Origin: Bacillota bacterium
GTDB lineage: Bacteria > Bacillota > Clostridia > Acetivibrionales > DSM-1351
Direction: 5' to 3'
Assembly (NCBI GenBank): GCA_023460955.1
Contig: JAEWOH010000020.1
Coordinates: 1 to 37,681 of the forward strand
Length of the DNA stretch: 37,681 nucleotides
This document shows positions 15,552 through 21,423 of this stretch, piece by piece. Made by a program: the position numbers and the translations under genes. Numbering within the stretch: position 1 is the stretch's first letter; every line of letters begins with the position of its first letter. The notes under the pieces were generated by a model, which was not told the DNA's origin, did no database searches, and saw only the letters and a list, made by a program, of their open reading frames with translations.

Positions 15552-15554
15552 TTT

Positions 15555-16562
15555 TTACTTAAAACCATTTTCTACAAGATACAAAATAAAAATCATATAG
15601 AAAAGACCGCCTGATATGAGTGGCAGAGGGTTAAGGTATTTTTTAACCTTAATCCATAGAAAGGTCAATAATGCAGAACCTAGCGCAAGCAGGGCACTAA
15701 GGAGGGTAATGGTGTCCAGTTTCCAGCTTGTTGCCAGAATACCTATTGACACAGGTATACAACTCTGAAAAACCATTGCACCGGTTATATTACCCAACGA
15801 AAGGGTATCCTTGCTTTTACTTATCCAAATGACGCTATTGAATTTTTCCGGAAGCTCCGTGGCTATCGGCGTAATAATGATGGCAAGTGCAAGTGTTGAT
15901 ATCCCAAGGCCTTTTGATACAACTTCAATATTGCTTACGAAAAGTTCTGCACCTGCAATGATTACGGCAAGGGCTATAAAAACCTGAACAGATATAATGG
16001 TTATACCTGTTCTGGAGTTAAACACCTTTGCAAAGGTAAGCTCCTCCAGCTCCTCATTACTCGAATGGTCGCTGTTTACAGTTTTAAAGACATAGTAAAC
16101 ATAGCAGCCTATCAGAATAAGTGCAAACATGTTTTTTATTACCCCGTAAGTAACAATGGATGCTACAATCATACTGGTGTAAACAACTACAAAAAAAGAA
16201 ATGTCTCTGCTTAAAATATTTAGATTAACATTCAATCTATAACCAGTTTTACGCCTTTTTGAAAATATAATAACGCTTAATCCGGTAATAAAAAAAGCCA
16301 GTGTTGCGAGCATAAAAGGCGCTCCGACAATTGCTCCAATTCCTATATCCACAGATTCCTTACTGTGCTCTGAAAACAGGAGAGCAATAATCGGGATGAG
16401 TGTCTCCGGCAGGCACGTTCCAACTGCCGAAAATATGCTTCCTACTACCCCATCCCCTAGATTAAGTTTTTTTCCCAGCCATTCGATTCCATTTGTAAAC
16501 AATTCGCAGCCTGTTAGAATTATTCCAAGGCTTAATATAAGTATGATTATGTTCTGAAGCAT
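15555..16562 (-). CDS. Sodium/calcium exchanger family (CaCA) cation antiporter
   Basis: Multi-pass protein of 335 residues with two inverted alpha-repeats, the hallmark of cation/Ca2+ exchangers. Repeat 1 (about 25-65) is GVVGSIFSAVGTCLPETLIPIIALL. Repeat 2 (about 225-270) is STLALAIIITPIATELPEKFNSVIW followed by GNITGAMVFQSCIPVSIGI. The acidic residues in CLPET and ELPEK are the expected ion ligands. Some ten hydrophobic helices fill the rest. AGGGATGG lies before the ATG. It could exchange Ca2+ or another cation for Na+ or H+; the ion cannot be deduced. Single-gene unit, convergent with the DUF4363 gene. The 16563-16720 stretch upstream shows no gene. Confidence 0.85.
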   Translation of the reverse strand: MLQNIIILILSLGIILTGCELFTNGIEWLGKKLNLGDGVVGSIFSAVGTCLPETLIPIIALLFSEHSKESVDIGIGAIVGAPFMLATLAFFITGLSVIIFSKRRKTGYRLNVNLNILSRDISFFVVVYTSMIVASIVTYGVIKNMFALILIGCYVYYVFKTVNSDHSSNEELEELTFAKVFNSRTGITIISVQVFIALAVIIAGAELFVSNIEVVSKGLGISTLALAIIITPIATELPEKFNSVIWISKSKDTLSLGNITGAMVFQSCIPVSIGILATSWKLDTITLLSALLALGSALLTFLWIKVKKYLNPLPLISGGLFYMIFILYLVENGFK

Positions 16563-16720
16563 TTTCCATCCCTTTTCCCTTAAGTTTTTACATTTTTTCT
16601 GAAGCCGATAAACAATGAGGTGACAAATAATTATTGTAGAAACTTTATGTGCTTGTATATTAATATGAGGGTGGGCATGGAATTCATTACAAAAACAATT
16701 AAAAAGTTACCGCATAGAGC

Positions 16721-16750
16721 AAAAAAAAATCGCCGGAAAACCGGCGATTT
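16721..16750 (-). terminator. Intrinsic terminator after tRNA-Val
   Basis: A perfect 10-bp GC-rich stem, AAATCGCCGG (16727-16736) and CCGGCGATTT (16741-16750), with a 4-base loop. On the minus strand it is followed by a run of nine Ts (complement of 16721-16729). It begins exactly at the 3' end of the tRNA, touching the CCA. Confidence 0.95.
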
Positions 16751-16826
16751 GGTGACGAATACTGGGCTCGAACCAGTGACCCCTACCATGTCAAGGTAGT
16801 ACTCTAGCCAACTGAGCTAATCCGTC
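16750..16826 (-). tRNA. tRNA-Val (anticodon GAC)
   Basis: 77 bases including an encoded CCA. The acceptor stem is GACGGAT/ATTCGTC with discriminator A. The D arm contains TTAGCTCAGTTGGCTAGAG. The anticodon stem CTACC/GGTAG closes the loop TTGACAT, giving anticodon GAC, which reads GUC and GUU. The T arm has CACTGGTTCGAGCCCAGT. It stands alone with its own promoter and terminator. Confidence 0.97.
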
Positions 16827-16849
16827 GAAATAATAAAAGTACAAGAAAT

Positions 16850-16878
16850 ATAATAAATGTTGTTTCAGTCTTTGTCAA
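16850..16878 (-). promoter_or_regulatory. Strong promoter of tRNA-Val
   Basis: Perfect -35 TTGACA (16873-16878), a 17-base spacer and -10 TATTAT (16850-16855) on the minus strand. It would start RNA about 17 bases before the mature tRNA 5' end. Confidence 0.8.
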
Positions 16879-16941
16879 GACGGCAATTTTATATACGATA
16901 AGCATTAAACAAAAAAGATGCATTGACTAAAATGCAAAAAA

Positions 16942-17721
16942 CTACTTTTGTTTCACAGAACGTTCCTTCCTATACTCCAAATCCATATATAGCTGAGTAA
17001 TAAGTCTTTGAAGGATTAAACCTGCAATTGTACTGAAAAAAGATGCAAGATAAGCCGAGCCTAATGAACTTCCCGATATAAGCAATGCTATTGGCAGTTC
17101 AAACATAAGGTAAAAACCTATGAATACACTTGCAATCTGAATCTTTTTTCCCTTGGTTATATCACTGCTTGCTGTGAATGCTTCGGAAACATTTAGCTTT
17201 AAATCAATAACATAGCAGAAGCCAAAAATAAATATAATATAAGCTATTATTCCCGGAATAAAAAAGAACATAAGCCCCATCAGTACCAGCAGCCCAAAAA
17301 GAATATTATAAACAATAAGCCTCACCGGATGCTTGAAAGCCCCTTTAAAGCTGTCAAGTATGCCTGAAGCCTTGCCCCTAAGCTCTGCAATATAAGAATA
17401 CATATATACAGAAAAGAGCAGATTGCTTATAAGTTTTATTATTAAAGTAACACCTGCCACCATTAGCATCGGAAGAATCGTTTTCTCAGCAGTCTTAGCT
17501 TCCTCAGATGTCACAGTGACAGTAAGTGCCGACAGCAATAAGCTTAAATCCTCTGAGGATACCAAATGCATTATTTTATACTGAATATAATTCCCCGCCA
17601 TCTGAGTTAAAAGGACCGTGATAAATATTAATCTTGCAAGCCCCTCACTTTTCAGTTTATGAAACCTGATACTCACCGGAAGATATTCAAAAAAACTTTT
17701 TATACCTGATGAATTTTCCAT
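16942..17721 (-). CDS. Multi-pass membrane protein, YciC/DUF975-like
   Basis: 259 residues with about six membrane segments (roughly 28-46, 82-108, 135-158, 160-178, 197-215, 220-240). The pattern FFFIPGIIAYIIFIFGFCYVIDLKLNVSEAFTASSDITKGKK, an IPGI helix pair followed by a conserved S-xx-xxKGK loop, is typical of the loosely related YciC, DUF975 and glycerophosphodiesterase-membrane-domain families. These have no agreed biochemical role. A GGAGGAAAA site lies eight bases before the ATG. It lies between tRNA-Val and the SDR gene and seems to be its own unit. The call is by pattern, so the exact family is uncertain. Confidence 0.6.
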   Translation of the reverse strand: MENSSGIKSFFEYLPVSIRFHKLKSEGLARLIFITVLLTQMAGNYIQYKIMHLVSSEDLSLLLSALTVTVTSEEAKTAEKTILPMLMVAGVTLIIKLISNLLFSVYMYSYIAELRGKASGILDSFKGAFKHPVRLIVYNILFGLLVLMGLMFFFIPGIIAYIIFIFGFCYVIDLKLNVSEAFTASSDITKGKKIQIASVFIGFYLMFELPIALLISGSSLGSAYLASFFSTIAGLILQRLITQLYMDLEYRKERSVKQK

Positions 17722-17822
17722 TGTAGTTTTCCTCCCGGAAATTATGTAAATAAGGTCTGCAGATATTTACAGACCTGTTAAGCATTTTACGAAAAAATAA
17801 ATTTAAATCATGTGGCTACAAC

Positions 17823-18557
17823 CTAAATAAGAAAGCCTCCGTTCGGACTTATAACCTGACCGGTAATAAAGTCTGACTTGTCTGAGGAAAGGAAGTATAC
17901 AATTTCTGCAACATCTGTCCCTTTTCCTATAACGCCAAGAGGAGTCTGTTCCTTTAAATCCTGTATGGCAGCTTCATCCAGATCTGAATTCATATCAGTG
18001 TCGATAACGCCCGGCGCGACACAGTTAACCTGAATTCCGGAAGGCCCCAGCTCTTTAGCCAATGCTTTCGTCATTCCAATAACAGCAGCTTTAGTTGAGG
18101 AATACAGCACTTCACAGGACGCGCCGGTCATACCCCATATTGAGGATATGTTCACTATCTTCCCTTTTTGGTTTCGTATCATTGCAGGCAATACTTCCCT
18201 GGCACACAGATACATACCTTTCACATTTACCTCAAACATCCTGTCCCATTCTACCGGAGTAATGTCTGTAAAAAGCTGCTGCTTTGCTATTCCTGCATTA
18301 TTTACTAAAATATCAACATCACCAAAGCTCTTATTGACCTGCTGAAGCATGAATCTGACCTGCTCCTCCTGTGATACATCAGCCTGCACAAGCAGGGCTT
18401 TACAGCCATTTCGATAAAGCTCCTCAAGCAAATCTTCAGCTGCAGTCCTGTTTTTATTATAATTAACGGCTACTTTAAAGCCCCGCAAAGCAAAAAGCCG
18501 GGCCACATCGCGTCCGATTCCCCTTGAAGCCCCTGTAACCAAAACGGTTTGACTCAT
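17823..18557 (-). CDS. SDR family oxidoreductase, FabG-like; candidate EF-P 5-aminopentanone reductase (YmfI type)
   Basis: A classical short-chain dehydrogenase of 244 residues. The NAD(P) loop is VTGASRGIGRDVA (about 6-18), NNAG is at about 87-90, the catalytic Ser lies in VNISSIWG and the Tyr-x-x-x-Lys pair in YSSTKAA. The arrangement of basic residues after strand 2 (NYNKNRTAA) favours NADPH. The ASCEVLYSSTK version of the active site and VSPNGGFLI ending are what I associate with the YmfI group, which finishes the 5-aminopentanol modification of elongation factor P. General beta-ketoacyl-ACP reductase or another reductase is also possible. GGGAG precedes the ATG. It lies two bases downstream of the DJ-1 gene, so they form an operon. 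Confidence 0.88.
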   Translation of the reverse strand: MSQTVLVTGASRGIGRDVARLFALRGFKVAVNYNKNRTAAEDLLEELYRNGCKALLVQADVSQEEQVRFMLQQVNKSFGDVDILVNNAGIAKQQLFTDITPVEWDRMFEVNVKGMYLCAREVLPAMIRNQKGKIVNISSIWGMTGASCEVLYSSTKAAVIGMTKALAKELGPSGIQVNCVAPGVIDTDMNSDLDEAAIQDLKEQTPLGVIGKGTDVAEIVYFLSSDKSDFITGQVISPNGGFLI

Positions 18558-18559
18558 AA

Positions 18560-19138
18560 TTACTCCCGTCCTGTAATAGTATTAAAGAAAGCCTGCTTAT
18601 CAGCAGAATCTTTGAACATGCCGAAGTAATCTGCCAGTTCTATGGCAAAATCTACAAAAGATATTCCCTTGGAGGTAATAACATTACCATCTCTGATTAC
18701 CCGTGCATTAACAAAGTTTTCTCTTGGGAAGGGATCTTCTTCCTGGAATTGCTCTCTTCTCATTTCGTTCCAATCTACTATTGAAGTAGTATACTTAACC
18801 TTACTAAGTATTCCCGCCTTTGCAAAATACCTTGGGCCGGCACATATTGCGGCAAGCAGCTTTCCTTTATCATAAAAATCATTTATTAGTGCCAGCATTT
18901 CAGCTTTAACCACAGGATTCCAGCCACCAGGAATAATAAAGCCCTCATAGTCCTCTGCTTTAGCTTCTCCTACTGTTATCAAAGGCAGATAAACCATACC
19001 GCCCTTGCTTTTGACAGGCTGCATATCATAAGCACATGGAACTATATCCTTGGAAAGCTCATTACCCAATAAGTGAGTGGCATAAGTAATCTCGAAATCA
19101 GCCATGCCATTATACATAAATACTAATATCTTACTCAT
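18560..19138 (-). CDS. DJ-1/PfpI family protein
   Basis: A protein of 192 residues with the flavodoxin-like DJ-1 fold. The nucleophile elbow is AAICAGP, whose cysteine sits after the strand KLLAAI. An acidic residue near the start (MADFEITYA) is the usual partner glutamate. IPGGWNP supplies the conserved glycine turn. It resembles the ThiJ/YajL-type clostridial proteins, which may act as glyoxalases, deglycases or chaperones; no thiamine role should be assumed. The frame may open with TTG at 19147, but GGAG sits right against that codon and nine bases before the ATG at 19138, which I chose. Expected to be transcribed with the SDR gene two bases downstream. Confidence 0.85.
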   Translation of the reverse strand: MSKILVFMYNGMADFEITYATHLLGNELSKDIVPCAYDMQPVKSKGGMVYLPLITVGEAKAEDYEGFIIPGGWNPVVKAEMLALINDFYDKGKLLAAICAGPRYFAKAGILSKVKYTTSIVDWNEMRREQFQEEDPFPRENFVNARVIRDGNVITSKGISFVDFAIELADYFGMFKDSADKQAFFNTITGRE

Positions 19139-19223
19139 TACTTCCAACTCCTATCATAAAAAAATATTATATCCAAATTTTAGCATCAGTCACCTCAAAT
19201 TGACAATGGAGTTTTGACTTATA

Positions 19224-19484
19224 TTATAAATCCTTCCCTGTCAATTGCTCAAGTAAATTCAAATAAGCTAAAGCCTCTTGCCTGGAGTTCCCACACATTT
19301 CGTCTTCAGCCTTTAAGCTACGACATACCTCAGGCCTTTCAGACTTACCAAAAATCTTACATTTAAAGTTGCTATCCAACTGAACACACCTTACACCGGC
19401 AGGCTTACCCTCAGGCATTCCTGGAATAGGCGATGATATAGACGGCGAAATACAGCAGGCACCGCAGCCCTCTCTACACTCCAT
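19224..19484 (-). CDS. YkgJ-like cysteine cluster protein
   Basis: 86 residues with seven cysteines: C-x3-C-x2-C-C at the start (MECREGCGACC), then VRCVQLDSNFKCKIFGKSERPEVCRSLKAEDEMC. This is the short form of the zinc or iron-sulphur-containing YkgJ (UPF0153) family, which is often annotated as a zinc/iron-chelating domain. Its biochemical role is unknown. The start has GAGG a little far (12 bases) from the ATG. It sits alone between the CYTH gene and the DJ-1 gene, in the same direction, with about 50-90 base gaps and no clear terminator, so it may be read through. Confidence 0.85.
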   Translation of the reverse strand: MECREGCGACCISPSISSPIPGMPEGKPAGVRCVQLDSNFKCKIFGKSERPEVCRSLKAEDEMCGNSRQEALAYLNLLEQLTGKDL

Positions 19485-19535
19485 TTATAAAATGTACCTC
19501 ACATACGTTAATTGTTAATTGGATCTTTAAAGGAA

Positions 19536-20000
19536 TTACCATTCCGAATAGGGTTTCCTTACAAGATGAGAGTTGCCGTATCTTCTGTCCAGAGTAACTT
19601 CCTGTCCAAGCCACTCCGGCTTTTCAAAGGTCTGCTCCTCACTTTCAAGTTCTATTTCTGCAACTACAAGACCTTTATTGACACCAAAAAACTCATCTAT
19701 TACCCACTCATTTCCTTTATACATAACAAAGTGCCTTATTTTTTCAATTAACGGCTTAATACACAAATTATCAAGCATGATATCAGCTTCATCAACAGGA
19801 ATCTCATACTCAAACTCATCTCTTGAGAAATTTTGCGCCTTACCTTTAATGGTAATAAAGCCCTTGTTGTTGTAGGTTCTTATCCTTACAGTTCTCCCGC
19901 TTTCAACACTTAAATACCCCTGTTTAAAAAAGAAGGCCTGTGCATCTGTTTTATAATTATGATTAATTACAAGAAATTTTCTCTCAATCTCTTTGGGCAT
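19536..20000 (-). CDS. CYTH domain (triphosphate tunnel metalloenzyme) protein
   Basis: 154 residues. The N-terminal signature MPKEIERKFLV contains ExExK, the metal-binding start of the beta-barrel tunnel. Alternating basic and acidic strands follow: RTVRIRTYN, GFITIKGK, DEFEYEIPVDEAD, KIRHFVMY, WVIDEFFG and LVVAEIELESEEQTF. All line the tunnel in inorganic tripolyphosphatase and thiamine-triphosphatase relatives. The substrate in this organism is unknown; tripolyphosphate is the most common among bacterial homologues. No membrane or CHAD domain is fused. AAGGAGA is seven bases before the ATG. It is separated from yqeY by a terminator. Confidence 0.9.
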   Translation of the reverse strand: MPKEIERKFLVINHNYKTDAQAFFFKQGYLSVESGRTVRIRTYNNKGFITIKGKAQNFSRDEFEYEIPVDEADIMLDNLCIKPLIEKIRHFVMYKGNEWVIDEFFGVNKGLVVAEIELESEEQTFEKPEWLGQEVTLDRRYGNSHLVRKPYSEW

Positions 20001-20095
20001 TTATCTTCTCCTTTGAGAACTCTCTTCGAGTCACCAAATATTATTATATCCTAGAGTGTACAGTTTTCCAATACAAATTATATGTATGTACCAAC

Positions 20096-20127
20096 AAGAA
20101 AAGCCCGGTATACACCGGGCTTTTCTT
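20096..20127 (-). terminator. Terminator of the rpsU-yqeY operon
   Basis: A 14-bp stem, AAGAAAAGCCCGGT (20096-20109) with ACCGGGCTTTTCTT (20114-20127) and a four-base loop. On the minus strand TTTTCTT directly follows the GC core. The yqeY stop codon lies within the first two bases of the hairpin. Confidence 0.85.
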
Positions 20128-20569
20128 ATCCTAATAATTTTTTTACTATTTGGTTAACCAATTTACCGTCGGCTTTACCTCGGGTTTCAGGCATAACAGC
20201 CTGCATTACCTTTCCGATATCCTTAGCAGAGGTTGCTCCCGTTGAGGATACTGCATTTTTAACAATATTCTCAATTTCTGCTTCACTCAACTGCTGTGGT
20301 AAATATTTCTTCAATACTTCAATTTCAGCCTTTAGATTATCTATAAGATCGTCCCTGCCGCTTTTTTCAAAGTCAGGCAGAGTATCCATTCTCTTTTTAA
20401 CTTCCTTAGCAATAATCTCAACTATACCATCATCGTCAAGGGTGACCTTTGTATCCTTCTCAACCTGAAGCACTGCCGACCTTGCCATTTGAACAGCCGT
20501 TTTTTTAACGCTATCGCCATCCTTCATGGCTTCTTTTAAATCCTGTAGGAGCAAATCTTTTAGTGACAT
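20126..20569 (-). CDS. YqeY/GatB-related protein
   Basis: 147 residues, all helical. It matches the YqeY family: LKDLLLQDLKEAMKDGDSVKKTAVQMARSAV, then EIEVLKKYLPQQLSEAEI and DIGKVMQAVMPETRGKADGKLVNQIVKKLL, the GatB/Yqey C-terminal tail domain. The domain occurs at the end of the tRNA-dependent amidotransferase subunit GatB and of some GlnRS, where it helps bind tRNA. The stand-alone protein's role is not settled. The ATG has AGGAGAT upstream. Its 43-base distance from rpsU and the shared terminator make rpsU-yqeY an operon, which is the usual arrangement in Firmicutes. Confidence 0.92.
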   Translation of the reverse strand: MSLKDLLLQDLKEAMKDGDSVKKTAVQMARSAVLQVEKDTKVTLDDDGIVEIIAKEVKKRMDTLPDFEKSGRDDLIDNLKAEIEVLKKYLPQQLSEAEIENIVKNAVSSTGATSAKDIGKVMQAVMPETRGKADGKLVNQIVKKLLG

Positions 20570-20612
20570 AATATATATCTCCTATTAGCTATAAGCTACT
20601 ACTGTCACAATA

Positions 20613-20789
20613 CTATTTGAATTTTCTCTTTCTTGCAGCTTCAGATTTCTTTTTTCTCTTAACACTTGGCTTTTCGTAATGTTCTCTCTTTCTTACCTCA
20701 GCTAAAACACCTGATTTAGCACAAGATCTCTTAAACCTTTTGAGAGCACTATCCAAAGACTCATTCTCTTTAACTCTTACTTCAGACAC
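20613..20789 (-). CDS. rpsU: 30S ribosomal protein S21
   Basis: A 58-residue basic protein, read directly from the sequence. It starts with a GTG as MSEVRVKENESLDSALKRFK, continues RSCAKSGVLAEVRKREHYEK and ends in the lysine-rich tail PSVKRKKKSEAARKRKFK. This is an S21 sequence over its whole length. It binds the 16S rRNA platform near the Shine-Dalgarno helix. The GTG is preceded by GGAGGGAGGG, a very strong site, at 7-12 bases. A consensus promoter and a palindromic leader hairpin are upstream, and yqeY follows. Confidence 0.96.
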   Translation of the reverse strand: MSEVRVKENESLDSALKRFKRSCAKSGVLAEVRKREHYEKPSVKRKKKSEAARKRKFK

Positions 20790-20836
20790 ACAACTTCCCT
20801 CCCTCCGATGGTAACAATTGTGCCGGGAATAAGCCG

Positions 20837-20855
20837 TAGTATTTATTAAATACTA
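20837..20855 (-). promoter_or_regulatory. Palindrome in the rpsU leader
   Basis: TAGTATTTA-T-TAAATACTA is a perfect 19-base inverted repeat. It lies about 30 bases after the expected transcription start and 48 bases before the rpsU GTG. As RNA it would be a hairpin; as DNA it could be an operator. Its distance from the binding site leaves both options open. Confidence 0.4.
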
Positions 20856-20887
20856 TAGGGAATCAAGCTAAATACAGCACACAGTAT

Positions 20888-20917
20888 ATTATATATTAAT
20901 TTTCAAAAATGTGTCAA
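20888..20917 (-). promoter_or_regulatory. Promoter of rpsU-yqeY
   Basis: On the minus strand a perfect TTGACA (20912-20917), an 18-base spacer and a perfect TATAAT (20888-20893). It lies in the gap after the HIT gene. Confidence 0.8.
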
Positions 20918-20942
20918 CATTTATTTATAAAAGAAAGACAAG

Positions 20943-21287
20943 TTACAGTATTTTGCTACCCATAGTTTTTCCACCCACCAAATGATAATGAAGGTGAAAT
21001 ACAGTTTGTCCCGCGTTTGCTCCGCAATTGTTTATAAGTCTGTAACCGCTTTCAGAGATTCCCAATTGGTTTGCTATTTCATTAGCAGCCAAGTGTATAT
21101 CCTTCATTATCTCAACATTTTCAGAAGTTAATTCATTGTGTGAAGCTATATGCTCCTTTGGTACAATCAGCACATGGACAGGTGCCTGAGGAATGATATC
21201 ATGAAAAGCATATACTTTATCCGTTTCATAAACAGATTTTGACGGTATTTCCCTGTTTATAATCTTACAAAAAATACAATCGCTCAT
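20943..21287 (-). CDS. HIT family nucleotide hydrolase (HinT/PKCI-like)
   Basis: 114 residues from MSDCIFCKIINREIPSKSVY. The histidine triad is HLHYHLVGG (H98, H100, H102), the catalytic centre that hydrolyses nucleoside phosphoramidates such as AMP-lysine. C4 and C7 with a histidine give the zinc-like CxxC site often found in this family. Substrates in vivo are unknown. A frame without ATG extends further upstream, but MSDC is the family start. Its own upstream sequence (TTGAGT) is a poor binding site, while a strong GGAGG lies 40 bases upstream, on the far side of a hairpin. The gene ends just before the rpsU promoter; alaS lies downstream in the plus sense and runs the same way. Confidence 0.92.
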   Translation of the reverse strand: MSDCIFCKIINREIPSKSVYETDKVYAFHDIIPQAPVHVLIVPKEHIASHNELTSENVEIMKDIHLAANEIANQLGISESGYRLINNCGANAGQTVFHLHYHLVGGKTMGSKIL

Positions 21288-21295
21288 ACTCAATG

Positions 21296-21331
21296 TTATC
21301 GGACGATTGATTGTTGTCCGATAATACCTCC
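21296..21331 (-). promoter_or_regulatory. Hairpin between a strong Shine-Dalgarno and the HIT start
   Basis: GGAGG (21327-21331, minus strand), two bases, then a perfect 9-bp stem TTATCGGAC/GTCCGATAA (21296-21304 with 21316-21324, 11-base loop), then eight bases and the ATG at 21287. If the stem forms, GGAGG ends up about ten bases from the ATG in effect, which would be a functional spacing. Confidence 0.45.
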
Positions 21332-21423
21332 TTTCAATCTTCAAAACTTTACATACAAGATATATTCAAAGCGGTTTCACCCTTTGTTGGGCTAAAACTG
21401 CTTTGGACATCTTATTCCACTTC

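Noticed and set aside
21288..21344. N-terminal extension of the HIT protein
   Set aside because: The extra residues come from the binding-site and hairpin region, and the family starts at MSDCIFCKI.
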